A stretch of 64,000 nucleotides of DNA from Diphasiastrum complanatum. Lineage: Eukaryota; Streptophyta; Lycopodiopsida; Lycopodiales; Lycopodiaceae. This document shows positions 10,750 through 21,129 of this stretch, in pieces. Made by a program: the position numbers and the translations under genes. The stretch is from positions 42,496,927 to 42,560,926 of the forward strand of contig CM055101.1 of the NCBI GenBank assembly GCA_029204225.1. The letters are read 5' to 3'. The stretch's first letter is position 1; every line of letters begins with the position of its first letter. Below the pieces are notes generated by a model that was not told where the DNA came from, did no database searches, and worked only from the letters and a program-made list of their open reading frames with translations.

Positions 10750-12171
10750 CTAAACATCATGCCAAGACATGGATTCCAAGGCATTTTGTGCACTTGAAGA
10801 TACATCAATTAAAATATTAAGTGCATACATAATGTTGCCAAAGACAACTTGCCTTGCTTGATCCATATGATTGAGCCTAGATGGCTCCATCTTGATACTC
10901 AAGGTTCTTCTTGGAGTCCTCGGGTCTTGAGCTTGATCCTCCACTTGACTTGACTCCAAAACATCAATGAATTGAATAATGTGTTGATCCAAAGGTCCTT
11001 CTTCAAGTTTACAAATCTTCCACTCTTGAAAGATCACATTTCCACCATTGACAAATTCTTTGGTTGAAAACAAGTAGATTCTACAATCTCTACTTGAAGA
11101 GCAAAACACTACCATTATTCCTATCATTGAAATAGGATAATCTTTGGTCCTTACATTGGAATGATCATGCTCAAAGCATGTGGACCCAAAGATTTCCAAT
11201 ACAAATGATGTTTCATCTTTTATGACACTATTCAAACTATTACAAAAATAGTTATCCAATGAAATTGCTTTATCAACAACAAATGTAGATTTCAAAGCAT
11301 CCCATTTCATTGCCTTGTCATACAAAGTAATAAACACCATGAATCTTAAAGGTAAGAAACAAGTCACCTCATGTCTACTAATACTTTCCAAAAAGTATTC
11401 AAAGATAGTAGACTCTCCAATGCTCACCACCCTTGCAAGATGCACACTTGAATGGACAATTTGCATGCAATTTGATGACTCGACCATTGTCATTGAGGAC
11501 TCCCTTGGAACTCTCATGCTTTGAGGCTGATCCTCAAGATCTTCCTCCTTTTGATGCTCCCCCTCAATGCAAGCAAGATCACACTTTGCCAAGATCTCCT
11601 CTTGAGTGATCTCCTCCTTCGCCAAGCTCATTCTTTCAAAAGCAACACTAGCTTCCAACTTAAACAATCTTCCACGTTTAAATCCCTTTGCAATGCAAAC
11701 ATCATTCTTCAAGATGAAGCAAACACCATGCTTAAAGTGGACATCCAAACCACTGTCTAAGAGTAGACCAACACTAAGCATATTCTTGGTGATTGATGGT
11801 ACATAAAGGACATTTTCTAGATCCATGCATTTTGAGGATTCTAGATACAAAGAGATGGTGCCAACACCATCTATCCTACACTCTTCATCATTTGCAGTAA
11901 AGACAAACTTTTTAGCAGCATTGAAAGAGTGTAAGGTTGAGAAAAAGTCCTTTTCACAAGACATGTGGGAGCTAGCCCCACTGTCGATCCACCAATTGTC
12001 TCTTGAATTGCTATTGCTTGTTGGTGAGGACGTAGATGCCATCAAGAATACATCTACTTCATCCTCCTCCTCGTCCTTTGCAAGGTTTTCTTGTTTGTCC
12101 TCCTCCACTTGTGCTCTTAGCCTCTTGTAGCATTCAGATGCATAATACCCCTTCTTTCCACAAAAGAACAT
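10750..12171 (-). CDS. Copia-2 zinc knuckle-protease frame with scrambled pol remnant
   Basis: A 473-codon open frame. It starts at a gag zinc knuckle relic (CGKKGYYASEC; here CX2C is reduced to FFCGKK), then an acidic linker and the aspartic protease motif DSGASSH near residue 63. The pre-integrase region (NMLSVGLLLDSGLDVHF, KGFKRGRLFKL) follows. At about residue 190 the integrase LWH..GHP segment is lost and the frame runs into unfamiliar sequence. Short blocks of the integrase C-terminus (FGSTCFEHDHSN near residue 330) and of the linker before RT (DPRTPRR) can still be picked out. No RT (YVDD) or RNase H core is present. A normal copia polyprotein exceeds 1200 residues. That the frame stays open for 1.4 kb despite deletions is unusual. 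Confidence 0.65.
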   Translation of the reverse strand: MFFCGKKGYYASECYKRLRAQVEEDKQENLAKDEEEDEVDVFLMASTSSPTSNSNSRDNWWIDSGASSHMSCEKDFFSTLHSFNAAKKFVFTANDEECRIDGVGTISLYLESSKCMDLENVLYVPSITKNMLSVGLLLDSGLDVHFKHGVCFILKNDVCIAKGFKRGRLFKLEASVAFERMSLAKEEITQEEILAKCDLACIEGEHQKEEDLEDQPQSMRVPRESSMTMVESSNCMQIVHSSVHLARVVSIGESTIFEYFLESISRHEVTCFLPLRFMVFITLYDKAMKWDALKSTFVVDKAISLDNYFCNSLNSVIKDETSFVLEIFGSTCFEHDHSNVRTKDYPISMIGIMVVFCSSSRDCRIYLFSTKEFVNGGNVIFQEWKICKLEEGPLDQHIIQFIDVLESSQVEDQAQDPRTPRRTLSIKMEPSRLNHMDQARQVVFGNIMYALNILIDVSSSAQNALESMSWHDV

Positions 12172-12929
12172 TTTTGCTTTGACTTGTCCTTTGAGCTTGA
12201 TGCATCATCTGCTTCTTTGGCCTCCTTTGGATGCTTCTTCTTTCCATTGGTCTTCTTTTTGCCCTTGAATGAGAAATTGGCTTTCTCATCACCAACCTGC
12301 AAAGACAAGGAACTCATCCTAGATTTTGCATGGAGCATCCTACACTCTTCAGCCACTAATACACTGTGAAGTTTTTCTATAGTTGGCAAAGTGTCTTGGA
12401 TGGCAAAACTTTGGACCAAATTTGCAAAGTCATCTCCTAGACCATTAAGGACAATTTGTACAAGCTCTCCATCATGAATCTTCTCTCCAATGGAAGCCAA
12501 CTCCCTATTTAGAGACTTGATTCTGAGTACATAATCCTGTGCACTCTCCTCACTTCTCTTCATGCTTTGCAAAATCTGATTTCTAAGCATGAGTACTCTT
12601 GAAGTGTTACTAGATTCATAGATTGATTTTAAAGACTCCCAAGCCTCTTTAGCACTAGTACATGCTGATACTTCTCTCAACAAATCATTGCTCACATTCA
12701 TCTTCACACAATGAAGTGCAAGCCTAGATCTCTTCTTGTATCTAGCTAACTCCTGTGCACCTAGAGGTTCATCTTCATCTTCAATCAAGAACTCATGAAG
12801 GTCTTGGAGCACCAAGAGTGACTCCATCCTAACCTTCCAAATAGCATAATTTGTAGAATTCAATCTCTCACTAGCTTCTAGAAGGTATGCTCCAGCAGAT
12901 CCCATCTTACTAGTGACTTCTACAAACAA
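12117..12929 (-). CDS. Copia-2 gag polyprotein
   Basis: Gag-like protein of 270 codons beginning MFVEVTSKMGSAGAYLLEAS; the usual start is probably the internal MGSAGAYLLEASERL. It has the copia gag (UBN2-like) pattern: YAIWKVRMESLL, then EAWESLKSIY, and QDYVLRIKSLNREL. A lysine-rich C-terminus leads to a zinc knuckle that is frameshifted (KCSFVERRG in this frame, against CGKKGYYASEC in the overlapping frame). Closely related to the gag at 36874-37815. Confidence 0.75.
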   Translation of the reverse strand: MFVEVTSKMGSAGAYLLEASERLNSTNYAIWKVRMESLLVLQDLHEFLIEDEDEPLGAQELARYKKRSRLALHCVKMNVSNDLLREVSACTSAKEAWESLKSIYESSNTSRVLMLRNQILQSMKRSEESAQDYVLRIKSLNRELASIGEKIHDGELVQIVLNGLGDDFANLVQSFAIQDTLPTIEKLHSVLVAEECRMLHAKSRMSSLSLQVGDEKANFSFKGKKKTNGKKKHPKEAKEADDASSSKDKSKQKCSFVERRGIMHLNATRG

Positions 12930-13270
12930 GAAATAGATTTGATTGACTTGAAACTCACAAAGGTCTCACACTTGCAGTGTTTCACTCAAATTTGATTTCT
13001 AATCCAACAAATGGACTTATAATCACAGTTCTATCACTCCCTCACAAAGCTGGAATGAAGATAAGATGAAGTGAAAACTACTTTCAAACAAATCTTGCCA
13101 AGAAATGGATTTGATTGTCTCTAGAAACTCACTAAGGTCTCTCTCTTGTAGTTTTTCACTCAAATTAGATTTCTAATCCAACAAATGGACTTATAATCTC
13201 AGTTCTAGCACTCCCTCACAAAGTTGGAATGAAGATAAGATGATGTGAAATCTACTTACAATCAAATCTC
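12927..13270. repeat. 172-bp tandem duplication in Copia-2 leader
   Basis: Two units starting near 12927 and 13099, each with aatccaacaaatggacttataat and cactccctcacaaag words, diverged at about one base in ten. They sit between the primer-binding-site side of the leader and the gag start, overlapping the first codons of the annotated gag frame. Confidence 0.8.
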
Positions 13271-13542
13271 GCCAATTTTGGCTATTTTTGGACAAAAAAA
13301 TGACTTAATCTCTTTCTTCCTTCTTGGTGTACTTTCAAGACCCGTTTTTAACCTTAATAGGACTTGAACTCAGCCTAGATTAATTAGATTCCATGAAACA
13401 AATTCAAATCTAATCAATGGCAAATGATCTTGGTAGATTATCCTAGGATCTCCACCAAAAATTACACCAATAGCTCACAAATTGAATTTTTTTGGATCAA
13501 ATGAATTCCATGCATTAAATGCAGGTTCAGAGGTGCCCACAC

Positions 13543-16214
13543 ATGTGGATAGACGAGATGCTGAGGGGGTTCGATTACGATGTCAAGGAGGGGATTGACA
13601 AATGTGATGTGTGTATTTTTGGAAAGCATCATAGGGAACGCTTTCCAAAGATACACCCAACAAGATCCGTTGAAGTACTTGAGCTGATTCACACGGACAT
13701 CTGTGGACCAATGGAGGTGCCATCTATTGGAGGATCTAGGTACTTCGTTACATACACAGACAACTACACGAGGAGGACTCGGATTTGGATATTGAAGCAG
13801 AAATCTCAGGCGCTTGAAAGTTTCAAGGCATTCAAGAGCATAGCTGAGAGTGAAACCAATAAGAAGGTCAAGAAGCTCAGAAGTGAAAATGGGAGAGAAT
13901 TTGATGAATTTTGTCTGAAGAATGGTATCTTAAGAGAATTTACTGTACCATACACTCCTGAATGAATGGCTTGGTGAAAAGAAAAAATAGAACGCTGATG
14001 GAAATGACTCGTTGTATGTTGCAGGAGAATGATCTACCTAAGTATCTATGGGCAGAGGCTGTTGCAACTGCATGTCATGTAATCAACAGATCTCCAACAA
14101 AGGCCCTGGAAGGAAAAAACCCCTCACAAGATGTGGTACAGACATAAGCCAAGAGTAGATCACTTCAGGGTGTTTGGCTGCACTGCATACGGACACATTC
14201 CCAAAGAAAAGAGGAAGAAACTTGATCCCAAATCCAACAAATGTTTGTTTGTAGGATATCCGGAAGGGACTAAAGGATATTTTTGATCCCGTTACAAAAA
14301 AGTTCATCAATGCAAGGGATGTCGTATTTGATGAAGATCCCACAGTGGTGGTAAAACCCACCTTCAATTCTGGTGTAGATCATGGACTCAAGGGGGGCAT
14401 GGGGGTCATTAGCATTTCAAGCTCCAATACATCCCAAGACAACGTATCTTCGGATGATCATGCCCATGATGAGAGCATTGATGGTCAGATGTCCACGGGG
14501 GAGGAATTTTTTGATGCAGAAGAGAATGAAGAACCTGATACAATGAGGCAACCAAGGCTCCAGATCAAGTTCAATCGGGAGGGACCAGAGACAATTACTG
14601 AGGCAAGGCCAAATAGGGCAAAGAGAGCTCCACAAAGATTCGATGAGATGATATTCATGAGTCAAGAACCGGATGCAGAGCCAGGATCTTACCGGGAAGC
14701 TCGAGAGAGGGGAGATTGGAATGAGTGGCTCCATGCAATGACAAAGGAAATGGAGTCGATCAAGAAGAACGATGCGTGGAATCTGGTACACTTACCAGAA
14801 GGTAGGAGAGCCATTGGCTGCAGGTGGATTTATAAGTTAAAATATGATGCAGAGGGCAATGTGGAGAGATATAAGGCACAGATAGTAGCCAAAGGATGCT
14901 CGCAGACAGAAGGCGTGGACTTTGATAAAACATTTTTACCAGTCGCTAGAATCGGATCAATTAGGATAATCCTTGCATGGGCAACTGCCCATGGCATGGA
15001 GATCCATCAGCTTGACGTCAAAACTACATTCCTGAATGGGACGCTAAGTGAGGACGTGTATATGAAACAACCAGACGGATTTGAAGAAGGGTTAGGCATG
15101 GTCTGCAAACTCAACAAAGCCCTATATGGATTAAAGCAATCATCCAGGGTCTGTTATGAACGAATTGAAATATACCTTCGTGAGTGACATTTCAAGAAAT
15201 GCAACTCATATCAGAGCATATTTGTCAGGAGATCTCATTTGGAAATCACTGTCGTAGCACCTTATGTGGACGATATAATTTTGATTGGCGACAACATTTC
15301 AAGGATGGAGTCCTGTAAGGCGTGATTAAAGACTGAGTTTGAAATCAAGGATTTGGGGCAGCTGCATTGTTGCCTAGGAATTCAAGTTGAAAGAGATAGA
15401 ATCAGAAAATCTATCCACCTAAGGTAGGAAAGGTACATCATTAATATGCTTAAGAGATTTGGGATGGAAAATTGCAATCCCATTGGAACTCCAAGAACAG
15501 GGAATAAGATTGAGCAAAGAGATGTCACCACAAACTGAGTCTGACAGAGCAGAAATGAACCAATATCCATATAGAAGCCTACTGGGATCGTTGATGTATG
15601 CCATGGTATGCACTAGGCCAGATATAGCCACGATGATTGGATCACTCAGCAGGTATCTGGAAAACCCAGGCATCGATCATTGGCAAGCAGCCAAAAGAGT
15701 TATGAGGTACTTAAAGGGAACCATTGAACTTGGCTTGGAATACAGATTTCCTTTTGAAAACATTGAGGGGTTTGTCGACTCTAACTGGGCAGGTGACACA
15801 TATGACAAGAGATCCACCTGTGGGTTCGTCTTCATGATGGGCGGAGGAGCTGTAAGCTGGGCAAGCAGTAAGCAAAAATCTGTGGCTCTCTCCTCAATTG
15901 AAGAGGAACTAATGGGGATATGTCATAGCGCTAGGGAGTATGTTTGGATCAAGAGTCTATGTCACAAGATAGGCATCTCAACAAAAGGAATGAAGATTTT
16001 CAGCGACAACCAGGGCATCAGCTTCATATGCAGGAATGGAGGTTTGCACAAATGAAACAAACACATTGTCAAAGATTTGGTACAAAGCCAGAAGATGGTG
16101 CTGGAGTTTTGTCCCACCAAAGTGATGACTGCTGACATAATGACCAAGCCTCTATCGAAGCATAGATTTGTATGCTTAAGGAATGCCATGGGAATGAAGA
16201 GCATCATTAGAGGA
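13543..16214 (+). mobile_element. Copia-1 integrase-RT-RNase H segment (inside inversion)
   Basis: Plus-strand copia pol: integrase with the zinc-binding tail (CDVCIFGKHHRERFP near 13600) and the core from 13680, a frame break near 13963, integrase C-terminus (13962-14147), then shifted remnants. RT runs from about 14680 (WIYKLKYDAEGNVERYKA) with the YVDD catalytic motif near 15267. RNase H (DSNWAGD near 15780; SDNQGISF near 16003) ends in the RHxxxR-like tail. In-frame stops occur (for example near 15188, 15330, 15424 and 16054), so it is a pseudogene. Its 5' part (gag, protease) is on the minus strand at 18394-17065: the broken LGH motif at 17066 continues at 13544. Confidence 0.85.
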
Positions 16215-16891
16215 TGTGAAGAATTGCCAAAAATTGGCAAATCTAGCTTGATCAAAAACCATGTAGAATAGTGTAAATTGTGTACACAAGTGGGTCCCAC
16301 ACATGTGAGGCCATGATGCCACATGAGAAACCCATCCTAATGTAGGTTAGGTCAAGTCAAGAGAGTTGGTCATGTCTATTTGGTGGTCATCCCTACTTTA
16401 TAGGACCTACACCTAAGTTTAAGGTGAAAATTTGACCAACTAGCTACCTACCAAGCATAACTCTAGGAAATAGACTAGGGTTTCATTTTAGGTCTTACAT
16501 GCTGGAAATCCACCTAACTTCAAGAAGGAAGTTGAATTTGCTATGTATTCCCTCTCTCCATAGTGAGAAGATAGAAAATTTTTGGAGCTCATTGGCAATC
16601 TCAAGCTAGTTCACTATGTACATTGAGTTTTTGTGATCCAAATGAAACCAAATCAATTTCTACTTGTTTCTCAGGTTGAAGGCCGTACTACAGCCTGTAT
16701 TACACACGTGTGGGCTCGGATTTCAATGCTGATCAATGCTTTTGATTCTTAATGCTTGTTGTTTGTCAAACTGCCAATCTCGATCAACTTTTTTGTGTCT
16801 AATTTTTTGATAGATTGTTAAGCAAGCATCCAATCACTCTTGTGGATCTTTTGTAGATCCATTTATGGTCCTAAATTATAGTACTTTCACA
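16215..16891 (+). repeat. Copia-2 5' LTR (677 bp), inverted
   Basis: Starts TGTGAAGAATTGCC and ends TACTTTCACA, with GAGGA (16210-16214) directly before it. The same GAGGA follows the other LTR at 9862-9858, a perfect 5-bp target-site duplication once the inversion is reversed. The LTR sits inside the last codons of Copia-1 pol. Confidence 0.92.
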
Positions 16892-17064
16892 TGGTATCAG
16901 AGCCAAGTACAAGAGCATAAGCCATTGATCTAATGCAAATCCATTTTTAGCAAGTTTTGGTGCTAAAAACTAGTATTGAGAGGGAAGCAAGAATCTTGAT
17001 TTTGGTGAGGAGATTTGATCCCAAACTTGGTAGGGGTCCCAAGGTCTGGAGACTCTTGCATCCT
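16892..17064 (+). other. Copia-2 primer-binding site and leader start
   Basis: TGGTATCAGAGCCAAG directly abuts the LTR end and is complementary to the 3' end of initiator methionine tRNA, the standard copia minus-strand primer. The leader runs to about 17064, where the sequence switches without a gap to the minus-strand Copia-1 protease. Its continuation is at 13542 and downward. Confidence 0.88.
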
Positions 17065-18394
17065 ATATGCCCCAGCCGCGTGTGCCAAAGATTTTGGTTT
17101 TGTTGGAGTCAACCATCAGACACGCCATAGATCTTTCATCAGCTCCTCCTTGTAGCTGATACAAATCTCCTGTCCTAAATCCAATGCCAATTGGTCCGTC
17201 ATCCATCTGAATGCTGCATCCTTGTTTTTCGAACAACACATGATATCCAGTATCTGTAAGTCTAGCCACCGACAACAGGTTCTTGGCTATATTAGGAACA
17301 TGTAGGACGTCACACAGGTTCATACTCCTGTCTTGCCCAAGCCATATGTGAAGGGAGCCTCTCCCTATCACATCAATCACGTCTTTATCCCCCATCATGA
17401 TCTCCTTACCGCTGAGCAACTTTATGTCGATGATCTCATTAGAATCAAATGATATGTCATATGACTGTGTGTCTGATAGTTCCAGGGAGTTCCAATTCTC
17501 CTTAGCCATCATAGCAAATGCATTTGTGGTCTCCTGCACTTCATCAACTAAGTTGGCTTGATCTGGACTCCTCCTCTGCATGTCAGCTTTCTTTTTGTTG
17601 CATTCACAAGCGAAGTGCCCTGGCCGATCACAGTAGTAACACTTCTTGTCAGATTTTCCTGGCCATCCTTTCTTCTTGAAGTCCTTCTCTTGCTGACTCG
17701 ATTGCCCTCTTTTTGTAATGGGTCTTTGGTTCTTGATCCCCATCTTCTTGAAGCCACTCAAGAGTGCCATTTCATCATGTGCTGGATTAACCTTCCACCT
17801 ACTCTCTTCCTAAATGAGCCTCCGAGTGATAAGCTACATGTCCAGTTTATCCTCAAACCCATCGAGGATCATGACGAGCGGATCATAGCTGGATGGGAGA
17901 CTCGTGATCAGATTGTATATAAGTTGTTGCTTGTCAACCACTGCACCGACCGCGATTAGCTGTCTTCCAATGTCTTTAATCTTCTCCACATGGTCTCTCA
18001 TTGAATCACCCTCACTCATCTTGGTGTTCGTCAGCTGCCTCTACAACATCAGAATGTTTGAGAAACCTTTAGCTTGAAAGCTACCAAGAAGCGCATCCCA
18101 TACCCCCTTAGTTGTCTCCTGATCTCTCACTAATGAGATCGCGGTCTCACCTAAGCTCAGGCACAACATCATGTGTGTCTTCGACCCTTTCGCAGTGATC
18201 AATTCGGCTTGCTATGCGTTCTTCACCCGACCCTCTTGATCCAACTCAGGAGTCTCCTCGCCTGAAACGATGTCCCAGAGGCCCTTGTCTTTCAGCAAGA
18301 CCTTCATCTTCCAACTCCACGAGTTGTAATTGTCAGCCTCTAACCGATCAATCATATAGCTCTTCGTCGATGCTTCTAGTGCCATCTTCTCCCA
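17065..18394 (-). mobile_element. Copia-1 gag-protease segment
   Basis: Minus-strand gag begins at an ATG at 18394 (MALEASTKSYMIDRLEADNY, then WKMKVLLKDKGLWDIV). It continues through 18019-17834 and 17770-17063, with in-frame stops near 18041 and 17833. The zinc knuckle is YYCDRPGHFACEC (near residue 43 of the last open segment), followed by an aspartic protease region in which the expected D-S-G triad is not seen (the frame reads LELSDTQSYDISFDSNEI), and by LCDVLHVPNIAKNLLSV. A 2-base shift precedes the W-H-T-R-L-G-H motif that is cut by the inversion breakpoint at about 17065. Confidence 0.8.
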
Positions 18395-18539
18395 TTTGTA
18401 GGAGCTTCAAACGATTGTCATCTTATGTAGATTGACCAATCGCACGAGTTCACTCGTGTCAGCAAAAAGTAGAATCAGCAATCGATGCTGCTCTGATACT
18501 GCTCGATCCAAGATAGTTTGTGATCTTGAATTTTTCCTT
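18395..18539 (-). other. Copia-1 5' junction with primer-binding-site relic
   Basis: The minus strand reads AGTATCAGAGCAGC near 18503-18490, a degraded methionine-tRNA primer site in the expected place upstream of gag. The 5' LTR that should follow is not recognisable; instead a plus-strand RT fragment of another element begins within about 40 bases. Confidence 0.5.
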
Positions 18540-19228
18540 TGCGTACGTGGGCCCAAAACCCCTGCAAGATTAGAGATGAATCTAGCCCTAATGGGTTCTA
18601 TGCTCAAGGCTCAAGGACCAAAAACTTTTGATAGAGCAAAGGAGCACAAGGAGTGGCGTGAAGCTATGGAAATAGAAATGGAAGCTATAACGAAAAATAG
18701 GATGTGGAACTTGGTTGAGCCACCTGATGGTAAGATGCCTATCACTTGCAAATGGATATACAAGATCAAATATGGAGCTGATGGGCAACTCAACAAGTAC
18801 AAAGCACGGTTGGTTGCAAGAGGATTTGAGCAGCAGGAAGGTATTGATTTTGAGGAAACCTTGGCACCCGTAGCTAAGATGGTATTGCTATTTCTGTTTT
18901 CTATGGTTGGAAGATCCAACAAATGGATGTTAAATCTGCTTTTCTTAATCGAGTGCTGGATGAAGAGGTGTACTTAGTACAACCTCAAGGATTTGTTGAG
19001 CAAGGGAGAGAGCATCTTGTTTGTAAGTTTAGCAAAGCCATTTATGGATTGAAGCAAGCACCACAGGCGTGGTACTCTTGCATTGATGAACACTTCAAGC
19101 GAAGGGGAATGGTAAAGAGAGATGTTGATCCTAATCTTTACATTCTAAGGCAAGACTCAGATATAGTGTTCATAGTTAGAACTAAAGTAGAATCATTGTG
19201 CTACTGTATTGTGGGTTCTATCAGTTGA
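18540..19228 (+). mobile_element. Copia-3 RT fragment
   Basis: Plus-strand RVT_2 fragment in two frames: 18540-18900 (EHKEWREAMEIEMEAI, then CKWIYKIKYGADGQLNKYKA) and 18923-19228 (DVKSAFLNRVLDEEVYLVQP, AIYGLKQAPQAWY). It stops before the YVDD motif. Frameshift near 18880-18920. No flanking integrase or RNase H. Confidence 0.8.
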
Positions 19229-21129
19229 TAAGGATCAGTTGGCCTCGCCACGAGGCAAGTCGACGGGACACGCATCCCGCCAATGGCAACATGGGTCATG
19301 CATGGGTTGCCTGAGTGAACAACTATATGTATAGTGTAATTTCATTTTGAGAAATACAATTGCTATGTGAGCTTGTTGTGGAGAGTGTTTTTTGTCTTTG
19401 TTACTATGTAGCATGACCTGTGTTCCTGTGCAAAACAAATTCTAAGTTGGTATCAGAGCCGTACAGGGAGTGTACGCTGTACAGCATCGCCATTGAAGAG
19501 AGCTTCGGGAGAAGTGTCTTCTGAGAGTTCGAGATTTACGGCGGGTTGAAAACGGAAAGAGAAACACTGGTGCAGAGAGTTTAGCACATAGAAGCTTGGT
19601 CAGCTTGAGACTGTGTGAGGATTCAGAGACAAGGATTGTTGGCTGAATCAGACTCTCAGCAAACGGAATTTTGAAATTCCGAAGCAGGCTATTTGGTGTT
19701 TGCAGTCAGTGTGCATTCAAGAGGACACCGTTTGACAAACAAAGTAAAGCATCAGAGTTCTAGCAGTAGGGCGACCTCAGAGCAAGAGGATAGGCATGTC
19801 AGAACACTGTGTATTGGAAGCCAAGAAAAGATTTGTGGGAAAAACCCTGGTCTGGGGTTTGGGAGCACAAAATCAAAGTTTTCTCTCTATACTGATCTAT
19901 TTTCCAAGCTGTAAAAACACAGACGAGGGCGTCCTAGTAGTGCAAGTTTGATCAGAAGAGGCCATGGACAGCCGCGACTCAGAGAGAGAGAGATGGTTGA
20001 AAAATCTTTAAAGAAGCCATAGCTGGAAACGTAGAGGGAAGCTGGCCGCGAGCAGGGAGGTCGCGACTCAGTTCGCGCGAGGAACCAAAGAGATGGCATA
20101 GTGCTTCAAAGTGAACAGTGCTTAGAAGACTCTCCATCAGTGCACAAGAGTGTACAGATCCATTGGATAGAGAAGTTTCAAGATCAACGGCTCAAATTGT
20201 GCTACCCAGGAGAGATATCCATAGTTGGATGAAATCGACCATTGGATGGAGTCTGAAGGGTTGCTGAAGAGGGCCCTAAAGAAGTGAAGTGCATTTTGGC
20301 CTTCAACTTCATTAAAAAATATCATACTGAAATGGGAGTTGGGTCCCTTCACAAGTGCAAAGTGAAGTTTCTTCAAGGTGAAGAAACAGTTCAAAAACTA
20401 GAAAAGTCCCTATTTTTTGGTCCTTTGCCCGTTTTGACCCAAACGAAAAGCTGTAACCTCCAAACGAAGGGCACTCAGACTGTATCTACAAGTACAATAC
20501 AACAAAACAGAGTGATTGCAATGGAAAAAGTGTTCAGAGTGCGCCAGAAGTGATTTCACCATTCCACTGGGCACGTAGTTGGGAGTTGACGACTGAGTGC
20601 ATTTCGGAAGGCGACGCCGATTTGGCTTTCAAATTGGTGGGAAAGCGGCGAGTGGCCTGGTAAGGAAAAAAGTGCAGGTCATTATTTTCAACTTCTGACA
20701 TCACAGTTGGCCTCGACATGCTGCTTTTAGTCTACGGCAAAAGTTTCAAGCAGTTTTGCGATGGCAAACATGGGAGAGTCCATTTTGAGTGAAAGTAACA
20801 AATTGGACGAGATTTCCAACTATGCAGTGTGAAAATTCAAAATGAAAAACATACTGATGGAGAAAGACGTGCGGGAAGTCATCACAGGTGATGAGAGAAG
20901 GCCCCCAAATGAAGCGGAACCTAAAAGAAAAAGGCAAAGCCATGTAGCTGACATGAAAAATTCTTTCGACACAACGAACTTTCCAGTTCTTCAGTCGACT
21001 ATTCTTGTTGAAGGTCCAAGCTCATTTACTCCCGACAAACAACCAATCAACAACGAATCTGAAGAAGATGTTGTCACAGCACAGCAACTACATCATGATG
21101 TTAACAAAGGTACATTCACAACATATTAG
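19229..21129 (+). mobile_element. Copia-4: LTR end, primer site, long leader, interrupted gag
   Basis: An LTR 3' end (about 19229-19437, ending GCAAAACA) is followed ten bases later by TGGTATCAGAGCC (19448-19460). A leader of about 1.3 kb then leads to a gag start at 20761 (MANMGESILSES). The conserved Y-x-x-W-K-F-K-M motif has a TGA in place of the tryptophan codon (near 20829-20831), after which MKNILMEKDVREVITGD continues. The frame goes on to 21129 with unfamiliar sequence, and the rest of the element is absent. Confidence 0.65.

Larger units (their letters stand above)
9863..13542 (-). mobile_element. Copia-2, main part: leader, gag, protease, residual pol, 3' LTR
   Basis: Minus-strand Ty1/copia element. 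Its 5' LTR, primer-binding site and first ~170 bases of leader now lie inverted at 16215-17064. Gag (12929-12117) and a 473-codon frame (12171-10750) are followed by a purine tract and the 3' LTR. Integrase core and reverse transcriptase are largely missing, so it is non-autonomous. The left breakpoint of the inversion cuts its leader at about 13542. Confidence 0.8.

Noticed and set aside
9863-16891. Reading the two opposite-facing 677-bp LTRs as a large inverted-repeat (foldback) transposon
   Set aside because: Primer site, purine tract, matching target duplication and split reading frames all fit one LTR element broken by an inversion.
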